A stretch of 38,948 bases of DNA, from assembly GCA_944321365.1 (NCBI GenBank), contig CALULA010000019.1, positions 1 through 38,948 of the forward strand, written 5' to 3'. A program made the translations under genes and the position numbers. Of this stretch, positions 32,475 to 38,948 are shown piece after piece. A model generated the notes under the pieces. The model did no database searches. It was not told where the DNA came from and worked only from the letters and a program-made list of their open reading frames with translations. Within the stretch, counting starts at the first letter, position 1. Each line of letters starts with the position of its first letter. This DNA comes from an uncultured Paraprevotella sp. (lineage in GTDB: Bacteria > Bacteroidota > Bacteroidia > Bacteroidales > Bacteroidaceae).

Positions 32475-33509
32475 ATGGAAGAAGATTTCGACATACATCG
32501 TCCGCAACCGTCGCCTTCGGAACGCGACTTTGAGAACGCGCTGCGCCCGCTCCAGTTCGGAGATTTCAGCGGACAGCTGAAGGTGGTGGAGAACCTGAAG
32601 GTCTTTGTGGAGGCCGCGAAATACCGTGGCGAGCCGCTCGACCATACCTTGTTGCACGGTCCGCCGGGACTGGGAAAGACCACATTGAGCAACATCATCG
32701 CCAACGAACTGGGCGTGGGCTTCAAGGTGACTTCCGGACCCGTACTGGACAAGCCGGGCGATCTGGCCGGCATACTGACTTCGCTGGAGCCGAACGACGT
32801 GCTTTTCATCGATGAGATTCACCGTCTGAGTCCGGTAGTGGAGGAATACCTCTATTCCGCCATGGAGGACTACCGCATAGACATCATGATAGACAAAGGC
32901 CCTTCGGCCCGCAGCATACAGCTGGACCTGAACCCGTTCACGCTGGTGGGGGCCACCACGCGCAGCGGACTGCTGACGGCACCTCTGCGTGCACGGTTCG
33001 GCATCAACCTGCATCTGGAGTACTACGACGCTGAAGTGCTTTCGCGCATTGTGGAACGGTCGGCCCGCATTCTGGACGTGCCGATTGAGCGTGAGGCCGC
33101 ACTGGAGATTGCCGGACGCAGCCGGGGCACGCCGCGTATCGCCAACGCCCTGCTGCGGCGGGTGCGCGACTTCGCACAGGTGCGCGGAACGGGGTGCGTG
33201 GACATGGCCATCGCCCGCTATGCGCTGGAGGCATTGAACATCGACCGTTACGGACTGGACGAGATTGACAACAAGATATTGCTCACCATCATCGACAAGT
33301 TTAAGGGCGGACCGGTGGGCATCACCACCATCGCCACGGCCATCGGCGAGGACGCCGGAACGGTGGAGGAAGTGTATGAACCCTTTCTCATCAAGGAAGG
33401 ATTCATCAAACGTACGCCCCGCGGACGTGAGGTGACGGATCTGGCCTACAGGCATCTGGGGCGGAGCCGCTTCACCACAGGCGGGCAGCAAGGACTTTTC
33501 GATGAATAA
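32475..33509 (+). CDS. ruvB: Holliday junction branch-migration ATPase RuvB
   Basis: A 344-residue AAA+ motor that, with RuvA, drives branch migration of Holliday junctions during recombination and repair. Walker [10 protein letters not shown] is near residue 63, Walker B with [10 protein letters not shown] near 109-118, and sensor/arginine-finger region [18 protein letters not shown] near 157-174. The C-terminal winged helix holds [19 protein letters not shown] and [14 protein letters not shown] start at [10 protein letters not shown] (32475); the longer frame from 32430 would begin upstream of the promoter. ybeY and crcB follow on the same strand with gaps of 11 and 14 bases. Confidence 0.97.
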   Translation: MEEDFDIHRPQPSPSERDFENALRPLQFGDFSGQLKVVENLKVFVEAAKYRGEPLDHTLLHGPPGLGKTTLSNIIANELGVGFKVTSGPVLDKPGDLAGILTSLEPNDVLFIDEIHRLSPVVEEYLYSAMEDYRIDIMIDKGPSARSIQLDLNPFTLVGATTRSGLLTAPLRARFGINLHLEYYDAEVLSRIVERSARILDVPIEREAALEIAGRSRGTPRIANALLRRVRDFAQVRGTGCVDMAIARYALEALNIDRYGLDEIDNKILLTIIDKFKGGPVGITTIATAIGEDAGTVEEVYEPFLIKEGFIKRTPRGREVTDLAYRHLGRSRFTTGGQQGLFDE

Positions 33510-33520
33510 AAAGACTGAAG

Positions 33521-33946
33521 ATGATAACCTATAATGTGGACGGCGTGAAAATGCCGCGATTCAGAAAGCGCGAGAACTCGGCCTGGGTAAAGGCCGTGGC
33601 CGCAGCCTACGGAAAGAGGGTGGGCGAGATAGCCTACATCTTTGTGGACGACGAGAAGATACTCGAAGTGAACCGCCAGTACCTGCAGCACGATTATTAC
33701 ACCGACATCATCACCTTCGATTACAGTGAGGGTGACGTGATTTCCGGCGATCTGTTTATCAGTCTGGACACGGTGAGGAGCAACGCCGGACAGGTGGGCG
33801 CAACTTATGAGGAGGAGTTGCGCCGCGTCATCATTCACGGCATCCTGCATCTGTGCGGCATCAACGACAAAGGGCCGGGCGAGCGTGAGGTGATGGAAGC
33901 TGCCGAGAACAGGGCACTGGCCATGTTCGGCGGGACGGGACGTTGA
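33521..33946 (+). CDS. ybeY: Endoribonuclease YbeY (rRNA maturation factor)
   Basis: A 141-residue metal-dependent RNase involved in 16S rRNA 3'-end maturation and ribosome quality control. The zinc site reads HGILHLCGIND at 106-116. The usual third His of HGxLHLxGxDH is absent and Asp116-Lys takes its place, which is a form I associate with Bacteroidetes YbeY (GYKDK-like), so it is probably active. The upstream strand TDIITFDYSEG and GDLFISLDTV are conserved. It lies 11 bases after ruvB and 14 bases before crcB. Confidence 0.93.
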   Translation: MITYNVDGVKMPRFRKRENSAWVKAVAAAYGKRVGEIAYIFVDDEKILEVNRQYLQHDYYTDIITFDYSEGDVISGDLFISLDTVRSNAGQVGATYEEELRRVIIHGILHLCGINDKGPGEREVMEAAENRALAMFGGTGR

Positions 33947-33960
33947 GGAGCCGGGCTGTG

Positions 33961-34338
33961 ATGTTGAAGACGTTGTTCTGTGTGGGATTGGGCAGTTTCC
34001 TTGGCGGCGTGGCGCGCTACGGCATTTCGCGTGCCGTGGCGTCGGTGCATGCATTGACTTTTCCGCTGGGGACGCTGGTGGTCAATGCGGCGGGCTGTCT
34101 GCTCATCGGGATGCTCTACGGCTGGTTTGACCGTACGGGGGATGTCTCTCCCGGCTGGCGGCTTTTTCTGACGGTGGGGTTCTGCGGCGGTTTCACCACT
34201 TTTTCCACTTTCGCACACGAAGATTTCCTCCTGCTCCAGAGCGGTCGCTTCTGGGCTTTTGCCGCTTATGCGCTGCTGAGTTTTGCATTGGGCCTGTTGG
34301 CTGTGTGGCTCGGTCATTTGCTGGTACAGCTCCGCTGA
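33961..34338 (+). CDS. crcB: Fluoride ion channel CrcB/Fluc
   Basis: A 125-residue inner-membrane protein with four hydrophobic helices that exports fluoride as a dual-topology dimer. Conserved elements: GSFLGGVARYGIS near the N-terminus, PLGTLVVNAAGCLLIG in helix 2 and GFCGGFTTFSTFAHE in helix 3, whose Phe/Ser-Thr residues line the pore. I use ATG 33961; a TTG at 33943 overlapping ybeY would add six residues. There is no room for a fluoride riboswitch, as it is the last gene of the ruvB-ybeY operon. Confidence 0.95.
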   Translation: MLKTLFCVGLGSFLGGVARYGISRAVASVHALTFPLGTLVVNAAGCLLIGMLYGWFDRTGDVSPGWRLFLTVGFCGGFTTFSTFAHEDFLLLQSGRFWAFAAYALLSFALGLLAVWLGHLLVQLR

Positions 34339-34485
34339 GCGTGGACCGGGCGTTGGCTGGTTGGTCCTGAGTACGGCAGTGTTTCCGTCGCTCACCGATA
34401 GTATGGCGTGTGCGGCGGTTTCGGGCTCATTTCCGTGCCGTCCGCTTTCGGGGACACGGGGCCGTATGGAGAAGAACAAAAACGG

Positions 34486-34529
34486 AAAAGGCAACCGTTT
34501 CGCCTGTCATAGGGGCGCGGTTGCCTTTT
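34486..34529 (+). terminator. Terminator of the ruvB-ybeY-crcB operon
   Basis: AAAAGGCAACCG (34486-34497) and CGGTTGCCTTTT (34518-34529) are perfect 12-bp arms with a 20-nt loop. TCTATTATATCTT-like AT-rich DNA follows. It lies about 150 bases after crcB. Confidence 0.8.
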
Positions 34530-34538
34530 CTATTATAT

Positions 34539-34565
34539 CTTGCATACTATTTGTCTGTATGCAAG
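34539..34565 (-). terminator. Hairpin downstream of the lipoprotein gene
   Basis: CTTGCATAC (34539-34547) and GTATGCAAG (34557-34565) form a 9-bp stem with a 9-nt loop, 18 bases beyond the stop codon of the minus-strand lipoprotein gene. The U-tract is poor, so it may be a weak terminator. Confidence 0.5.
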
Positions 34566-34583
34566 GTCCGGTATGCCGGTCCG

Positions 34584-35591
34584 TTATTTCATCGTCCGCC
34601 GTGCTTTCTTCATGGCTCGGACGGCTTTGCCCTTCTGCATGGCCGTAGCTGCGGAATAGCTTGGCATGTTGATGGGATAGGCGTCATAGCCGAAGCGGTA
34701 GGTGTAGACTGATCCGTATTCGTCCTCCATCTCCACGTACCGTACGGAAGTGTCATCGTTGTAGTCCACGTCCGTGGTGATGTATGTCTGAGACCAGGTT
34801 ATGCTGTCGCCTCCATAATCGCTTTCCGTCACGCTGGTGGGGATGTTCTTCGTGGTGCGTCCCAGCAGTCCGCTGTAGAACAGGATGGGGATTTCCAGTC
34901 CGCTTATGTCAATCATGTGGGCGGGGAAAACACCGGTGTTGCTCCACTTGCTGGTGTCGTAAGTGAAGGTGCAGCCTGTCCGCCATACATCGCCGTCCTC
35001 ATTGTAGCTGTACTCCGCCGTCATCAGGTTGCCGTCCTGCCAGGTGTAGGTGCAGGTCCAGCTGTAGGGGCCGTCCGAAGACTCGGTGATGCTTGCGCTC
35101 TCTTTCAGCAGATGGCCTTCTGCGTCATATTCCCACCTGATGGAGCCATTTTCATAGTCGCTGGCAGTGCTGTCCGAATAGCTGTAAGAACACTGTGCGT
35201 AGGTCATGAAGCCGCTGCCGTTCGACTGTATGTTGTACAGCGACTGGGTTTCTGAGCCACTTCCAGAGATGCTCGTCAGCGTCAGCGGGTTTTGGGTGAT
35301 GGAATACTGCGTCCCATACGGGGTAGAGCCGCCGGTGATGCGCCCGTCGGCATACGTATAGGTCTCGACGTAGGAAGAATACTCCGAATACTGTGTCACG
35401 GGAAACTGAATGCCTGCGTCTGCAACTTTCGGCGGTTGCTGGGCCGGTGTGCCTCCGCCACCACCGCCTTCGCCCTCATCGTCATCGCAGCTGGACAAGG
35501 TAAATCCTGCCGTCAGGCACAGTCCCAGACAGAGCCACTTCAAATTGCCGGTACTCATCGCCCGGAACCGATTGCTTAGTCTTGTTTTCAT
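34584..35591 (-). CDS. Secreted lipoprotein of unknown function, YD-repeat-like (DUF4595-like)
   Basis: A 335-residue lipoprotein. The signal ends in LSSC, followed by an Asp/Glu/Gly-rich linker of the type seen on surface-exposed Bacteroidetes lipoproteins. The mature part is rich in Tyr, Ser and Thr with repeating beta hairpins such as YTYADGRITG, IRWEYDAEGHLLKES and CTYTWQDGNLMTAEYSYNEDGDV, which resemble YD/RHS-like repeats and DUF4595 proteins. The C-terminus is basic. Start is ATG 35591, though MSTGNLKW (35558) would also give a good signal peptide. No TAnnTTTG promoter is visible near it. The only one is at 35989-35996, upstream of a long structured leader with a terminator, so expression may be controlled by attenuation. 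Confidence 0.75.
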   Translation of the reverse strand: MKTRLSNRFRAMSTGNLKWLCLGLCLTAGFTLSSCDDDEGEGGGGGGTPAQQPPKVADAGIQFPVTQYSEYSSYVETYTYADGRITGGSTPYGTQYSITQNPLTLTSISGSGSETQSLYNIQSNGSGFMTYAQCSYSYSDSTASDYENGSIRWEYDAEGHLLKESASITESSDGPYSWTCTYTWQDGNLMTAEYSYNEDGDVWRTGCTFTYDTSKWSNTGVFPAHMIDISGLEIPILFYSGLLGRTTKNIPTSVTESDYGGDSITWSQTYITTDVDYNDDTSVRYVEMEDEYGSVYTYRFGYDAYPINMPSYSAATAMQKGKAVRAMKKARRTMK

Positions 35592-35662
35592 ATAGGTTTT
35601 TTTTAGGCCCGACGCTCCCCTTTTCAGGCTGTTTGTTAAAAGTGATGCCGTATGCCTATACG

Positions 35663-35702
35663 AAAAAAGCGCGGGAGTCTGTACCTGTTGCCCGTTCCGC
35701 GC
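35663..35702 (-). terminator. Rho-independent terminator inside the lipoprotein leader
   Basis: On the minus strand GCGCGG (35702 to 35697) pairs with CCGCGC (35674 to 35669), a 6-bp all-GC stem with a 22-nt loop, followed by six U (35668-35663). It precedes the lipoprotein start codon by 71 bases. Confidence 0.65.
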
Positions 35703-35982
35703 ATAGAGATTCTTTCATTGCACAGTCCAGTCTGAACGAGCAACGCAGAAGCCCACGCCGATATGCATATACACCTCACCTTTTGCCTCGTGAAAACGTC
35801 GGGCGCAATGACGGCCTGTATAAAACATATCTACCGGACATCTACCGTTGCCATGTTCCTGACAGGATGAGAAGTTTGCGAAGTTTCTATGCGCCAGTGA
35901 ACAAAGCGTCTGATAAACGCCTTTCCATCATAAGCAGTCCCCCCTCCAACCGCCCTCATCGCTGAGAGGCTTCGGCGTGGGA
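35663..35982 (-). ncRNA. Candidate structured leader RNA / attenuator (or stand-alone ncRNA), about 320 nt
   Basis: Transcription from the element at 35989-35996 would run leftwards to a terminator at 35663-35702. A 10-bp closing stem joins CCCACGCCGA (35981 to 35972) with TCGGCGTGGG (35761 to 35752), enclosing 210 nt. Just inside, CTCTCA (35968-35963) pairs with TGAGGG (35958-35953) over a GCGA (GNRA) tetraloop. A further hairpin has arms AAGGCGT/ACGCTTT near 35895-35925. Segment GCGCATAGA (35894 to 35886) is complementary to TCTATGCGC (35707 to 35699), which overlaps the 5' arm of the terminator. The lipoprotein gene starts about 70 nt after the terminator. I do not recognise a known family: tmRNA, RNase P, SRP and common riboswitch signatures are absent. 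Confidence 0.5.
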
Positions 35983-35988
35983 ACAAGG

Positions 35989-35996
35989 CAAAGATA
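35989..35996 (-). promoter_or_regulatory. -7 promoter element of the structured leader
   Basis: Minus-strand TATCTTTG is a full TAnnTTTG match. It is the only such element in the 400 bases upstream of the lipoprotein gene. There is no TTG at the -33 position. Confidence 0.6.
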
Positions 35997-36061
35997 ATTA
36001 AAAACTTTTAACGGAAGAAAATTAATGCATGATTTTTTATTTTTCATTGCCGTAACCGGTC

Positions 36062-36176
36062 ATGCGGAAAGGGCTGACGCCTGTTGCGCAAAGCGGCGGA
36101 CGGTGTTGCGCACAAACGGATTCATCTTTGCGCAAGGGGGCTTTATCCTTGCGCAAGAAATATCCGCCTTGTGCAG
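36062..36176. repeat. 22-bp-phased palindrome array 4
   Basis: Units ATGCGGAA (centre 36065.5), TTGCGCAA (36087.5), TTGCGCAC (36109.5), TTGCGCAA (36131.5), TTGCGCAA (36152.5) and a degenerate TTGTGCAG (36172.5). Spacings are 22, 22, 22, 21 and 20 bp. Unlike arrays 1 and 2 it lies between two divergent promoters (leader RNA at 35989-35996 and dinB at 36315-36322). Confidence 0.85.
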
Positions 36177-36314
36177 AGGTTTTGTAATCCATTGCGGCTG
36201 AACGCCTTGTGCGGTTCCTGTGCGGTGGCTGTCCTGACGGGGGATATAGAGTCCGCCCCGGCTTTTTTCTGATTTTTTTGCAGAGGAAAAGATTTAACCT
36301 GTTGCAGATACGCG

Positions 36315-36322
36315 TATCTTTG
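36315..36322 (+). promoter_or_regulatory. -7 promoter element of dinB, overlapping the translation start region
   Basis: TATCTTTG fits TAnnTTTG, and TTTA at 36293-36296 lies near the -33 position. The GTG start codon at 36327 begins only 4 bases after the element, so the RNA probably starts at or next to the GTG. Confidence 0.65.
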
Positions 36323-36326
36323 CGGT

Positions 36327-37436
36327 GTGGAAGCAGAGAGGAAAATCATACATGTGGATATGGACGCCTTCTACGCATCGGTGGAGCAGCGTGACCGTCC
36401 GGAACTGCGGGGTAAGCCTTTGGCTGTGGGGCATCCGGGGGAGAGGAGCGTGGTGGCTGCGGCCAGTTATGAGGCGCGTCGCTACGGGGTGCGTTCGGCC
36501 ATGCCCTCGCAGCGGGCCAGCCGGTTGTGTCCTGATTTGATTTTCGTTCCGGCGCGGATGGAGGTCTATAAGGCGGTTTCACAGCAGATACATGAGATTT
36601 TTCATGACTATACGGATATTATCGAGCCGATTTCGCTGGATGAGGCTTTTCTGGATGTGACAGACAACAAACCGGGCCTGCCGCTGGCGGTGGACATCGC
36701 CCGCGAGATCAAGCGGCGCATCCGTGAGGAACTGGGGCTGGTGGCTTCTGCCGGTGTGTCGTACAACAAGTTTCTGGCCAAGGTAGCTTCAGATTACCGC
36801 AAGCCGGACGGGCTGTGCACCATTCATCCCGACCGCGCGCTGGATTTCATCGCCCGTCTGAAGGTGGAGCAGTTCTGGGGAGTGGGACCGGTCACGGCCC
36901 GGCGGATGCACGAGATGGGGGTGTACACGGGGCGGCAGCTGCAGCGGTGCAGTCTGAATCTGTTGGTACGGCGGTTCGGCAAGGCGGGGCGGCTTTATTA
37001 TGATTTTGCGCATGGGGTGGATTTGCGTCCGGTAGAGGCGGTCAGGGTGCGCAAGTCTGTAGGTTGCGAACGGACGTTGGAGAAGGATATTTCGCTCCGC
37101 TCATCGGGCCTCATTGAGCTGCATCATGTGGCGAAAGAGCTGGAAAAACGATTGTTGCGGACGGGATTCCGGGGAAATACGCTCACGTTGAAAATCAAGT
37201 TCAAGGATTTTGTGCAAATCACCCGCAGCTTTACGCAGAAGCAGGATTTCACGACTTTCGAGTCGTTCTATCCGCAGGCGAAAGCTTTGTTGGCTTCTGT
37301 AGACTATGAAAGTCATCCCATACGGCTTATCGGTCTGTCGGTGTCGCATCCGCACGGGGAGGACGAACGGGCCGGACAGACGGGCGGGTGGCAGCAGCAG
37401 AAGCTTGATTTCAAGGATGCCCTTCCCCGGCATTGA
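36327..37436 (+). CDS. dinB: DNA polymerase IV (Y-family translesion polymerase DinB)
   Basis: A 369-residue error-prone polymerase that copies damaged templates. Catalytic residues are Asp11 (VDMDAFYASVE) and Asp105-Glu106 (SLDEAFLDVT). VASAGVSYNKFLAKVASDYRKPDG and the helix-hairpin-helix region KVEQFWGVGPVTARRMHEMG are present, followed by the little-finger domain. The start codon is GTG: no ATG lies upstream in frame, and starting at a later ATG would remove the catalytic strand KIIHVDMD. The promoter is 4 bases upstream, suggesting a leaderless message. It is monocistronic; no LexA-type box that I can recognise is present. Confidence 0.95.
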   Translation: MEAERKIIHVDMDAFYASVEQRDRPELRGKPLAVGHPGERSVVAAASYEARRYGVRSAMPSQRASRLCPDLIFVPARMEVYKAVSQQIHEIFHDYTDIIEPISLDEAFLDVTDNKPGLPLAVDIAREIKRRIREELGLVASAGVSYNKFLAKVASDYRKPDGLCTIHPDRALDFIARLKVEQFWGVGPVTARRMHEMGVYTGRQLQRCSLNLLVRRFGKAGRLYYDFAHGVDLRPVEAVRVRKSVGCERTLEKDISLRSSGLIELHHVAKELEKRLLRTGFRGNTLTLKIKFKDFVQITRSFTQKQDFTTFESFYPQAKALLASVDYESHPIRLIGLSVSHPHGEDERAGQTGGWQQQKLDFKDALPRH

Positions 37437-37568
37437 ATAAAGTCTTTTGGCTTAAAGTGCGGTGTGTGGCAGATTGCTGTGCCTGTCTGTAGCCCGGATA
37501 GGAGCGGGTCTGTCCGTCACCCCCTGCTGCCCGTCAGCTTGGAGAAGATAAGGTTTGCCTTTTCAGGT

Positions 37569-38237
37569 TTATCCCAACAGGCGGTTGCATACCGCTTCCG
37601 ATACGTCGGGCAGTATCTGTCTGAAGTGTGCCAATATCCGTTGTCTGGACTCTTCCGGTGTACGGTCAGGACGACAGGCCGACGGGCCGAACAGCGTTTC
37701 CGGCGTGGTGAGCAGCGACCAGCCCCAGCCGTAAGGTCTGCCGTGTCGGTCTTGCGGATAGACAAAATCTTCGGTCACGATGTAGCATCCCATTTCGAGG
37801 TTCGTCAGGAAAGCGTCGAACTTGCTGCGCATCCTGCTGCCTGTGAAGCCGCATTCGGCTCGCAGTTGGCGTGTGATGAGGCTGCCGCTTTCCCGTAGGA
37901 TTCGCAATATCATATCTTCGATGCTTCCCTCTTCGGGGCGAGGGTTGCGGCTGCGGCGGTAATTACAGAAGTCCGGCCACCATTCGCGGCTGACAAATCC
38001 GGCCTTTTTGTTGAAGAACTTACCGTAGGCGCATTCGCTCTCTTTCAGGATTGTTCCTTTCCATTCCCACAACGGCCATTCCCAACCGCCATCAGGCAAT
38101 GCGGTGTATTGGCAATCTTCGTCCATGACTTCTTCTGCCGACCATCCGGACAGATTTGTACGCAGTAGCGGCAGGAAGCCTATGTGGTTGATGAATTCTA
38201 TCAGTTCGGCACAGGTATGCAGTTCTGGATATCTCAT
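37569..38237 (-). CDS. AlkZ-related winged-helix protein
   Basis: A 222-residue cytoplasmic protein that I recognise as the short AlkZ/YcaQ-related family found in Bacteroidetes. Hallmarks are WEWPLWEWKG, CAYGKFFNKKAGFVSREWWPDFCNYRRSR, a winged-helix-like segment ILRESGSLITRQLRAECGF, and TEDFVYPQDRHGRPYGWGWSLLTTPE. Full AlkZ proteins are about 400-residue DNA glycosylases that unhook crosslinks; this relative is half the size and lacks a visible QxQ catalytic motif, so glycosylase activity is not implied. It converges with dinB, which may hint at a shared DNA-damage theme but is weak evidence. No -7 promoter match was found upstream. Confidence 0.7.
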   Translation of the reverse strand: MRYPELHTCAELIEFINHIGFLPLLRTNLSGWSAEEVMDEDCQYTALPDGGWEWPLWEWKGTILKESECAYGKFFNKKAGFVSREWWPDFCNYRRSRNPRPEEGSIEDMILRILRESGSLITRQLRAECGFTGSRMRSKFDAFLTNLEMGCYIVTEDFVYPQDRHGRPYGWGWSLLTTPETLFGPSACRPDRTPEESRQRILAHFRQILPDVSEAVCNRLLG

Positions 38238-38948
38238 AGTAGTGGAGTTTGTAGGGCGTTTAGCGGATATGGCCGATGCGGCCCGTTACGGGCTGTCAGA
38301 CGTATGCTTTAATAAAAACGTTCCGGATGGTTTGTTTATTGTGTTGTCATCTCGTTATGCTTTGGCAGTACAGGTGTTGGGGATGGAGTGTCTGTTCGGT
38401 ATTGATTCACTGTGCCGACGGGTTCTGACAGACTTGGTGCGGTGTCGTGCCTTTATGGGGGCCGTCTGTGGCGGTGAGGGTGGCAGGTATGTCTGTTGTG
38501 ATTGTCGCGGTGCCTTCAGACTCTGTCTGTGTCGGAGCCGGAAAGGTTGATGGCAGATTTTCAGGTCTGTAAACAGTCAGGTTTCCTGGTGATACGTTGT
38601 TGAGCTTGTATGAAGAAAATTGGAGTGATGTGCGGACAGAGTTGTATGTAGGCGATAAGAAATGGTTCGCTTCACTCTATAATGAGGCGTCAGCCTTTCA
38701 TGGCAGAATTCAAATGGGCGGCAACAGATAGTTAAGATAGCGGAATGTTTGCGACAGAAAGGTTGAACATACTCATACATTAAGGCACTTAATCTTATCA
38801 ATGGACAGATTGATGTGTCTTGAGAATGTAAAAAACGAGGTGGAGAAAGAAGTTCATCTTTCTCCACCTTTGTACCCAGACCCGCATTTGAAATAACTAA
38901 ATCGGGAACAATCCGTTTGAATAGCAAAGCGATGAAGTTTAAACTAAA
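38238..38948. other. Right-end region without a recognisable gene
   Basis: From 38238 to about 38580 I see no coding potential or known RNA; a small palindrome GCCCGTTACGGGC sits at 38281-38293. From about 38580 the DNA becomes clearly more AT-rich than the rest of the window. The minus-strand frame at 38577-38927 has an unlikely composition and no promoter. A strong hairpin lies at 38838-38869. The AT-rich stretch could be the flank of a gene or mobile element beyond the window. Confidence 0.5.
38838..38869. terminator. Hairpin/terminator near the right end
   Basis: AGGTGGAGAAAGA (38838-38850) and TCTTTCTCCACCT (38857-38869) are perfect 13-bp arms with a 6-nt loop. A-rich DNA (AAAAAACG) on the left gives a U-tract when read on the minus strand, and TTGT follows on the plus strand. 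It may end a minus-strand gene lying right of the window. Confidence 0.65.

Noticed and set aside
33521..33946. Inactivated YbeY because the third zinc-site His is missing
   Set aside because: Asp-Lys at this place appears to be the normal Bacteroidetes form, so a loss-of-function reading is not justified.
33920..33961. Fluoride riboswitch upstream of crcB
   Set aside because: Only 14 bases separate ybeY and crcB, and no fluoride aptamer core is seen there or before ruvB.
35663..35982. tmRNA, RNase P RNA, SRP RNA or a known riboswitch (TPP, cobalamin, SAM, c-di-GMP, fluoride)
   Set aside because: The diagnostic conserved cores of these families are not present in the minus-strand sequence. 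6S RNA cannot be excluded by eye.
38577..38927. 116-codon minus-strand frame at the right end
   Set aside because: Unlikely composition (many His, Ser, Cys), crosses a strong terminator-like hairpin, no family resemblance that I can support.

Overview
The window reads as chromosomal DNA of a Bacteroidales bacterium (Bacteroidaceae/Prevotellaceae type). Evidence for this: many start sites are preceded by the Bacteroidetes -7 promoter element TAnnTTTG, twice with a TTG 19-20 bases upstream; the gene set includes an S46 dipeptidyl-peptidase, a FeoA-FeoB fusion, a ResB-CcsA fusion, a BACON-domain M6 protease and secreted proteins with a C-terminal beta domain of the 'GLYLIQ...K' type; and YbeY has the Bacteroidetes variant active site. 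Coding DNA looks G+C rich for the group by eye. I see no rRNA, tRNA, CRISPR, phage or intact insertion sequence. The species cannot be named from this alone.

Layout. 269-2824: secreted M6 metalloprotease (+). 2978-4285: M16 peptidase (-). 4385-7957: feoAB and an OprB-like porin (-). 8039-17646: a long minus-strand run, in order of transcription: outer-membrane porin, imelysin lipoprotein, di-haem DHOR lipoprotein, OprO/P porin, mono-haem cytochrome c lipoprotein, Rid-like protein and ResB-CcsA cytochrome c maturation protein. Its promoter faces a divergent gene pair, a hemerythrin-LuxR regulator and a LOG-family protein (17890-19435, +). 19667-20611: PfkB sugar kinase (-). 21089-23020: DEAD-box RNA helicase (+). 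23180-26407: large secreted metallopeptidase-like protein (-). 26408-27421: about 1 kb with no gene. 27422-32379: DPP7-type peptidase, flippase and Gate-domain (SpmAB-like) transporter in one minus-strand operon. 32475-34338: ruvB-ybeY-crcB (+). 34584-35982: a lipoprotein gene behind a structured leader of about 320 nt. 36327-37436: dinB. 37569-38237: AlkZ-related protein. The last 0.7 kb has no convincing gene.

How genes work together. The 5.5-19 kb block is the most coherent system. It combines Fe(II) uptake (FeoAB), an imelysin next to a DHOR di-haem protein (a pairing linked elsewhere to iron acquisition), a surface or periplasmic cytochrome c, two or three porins, and the enzyme that attaches haem to c-type cytochromes. 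A divergent regulator carries a complete set of diiron hemerythrin ligands. I infer an iron/redox system controlled by iron, oxygen or NO.

Main structural discoveries. (1) Four intergenic arrays of short palindromes (TTTGCGCAAA, TTGTGCGCACAA, TTGCGGAA and relatives) with centres 22 bp apart, at 2.9, 19.6, 26.8 and 36.1 kb. A fifth, AT-rich array with a 21-bp period lies inside the imelysin operon. These are helically phased sites whose period matches two DNA turns. (2) A promoter-leader-terminator unit at 35663-35996 with a long closing stem and a 9-nt segment able to pair with the terminator arm, which looks like an undescribed attenuator or riboswitch-like RNA. (3) A hemerythrin domain fused to a LuxR DNA-binding domain. 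(4) Apparently leaderless or nearly leaderless dinB and ruvB transcripts.
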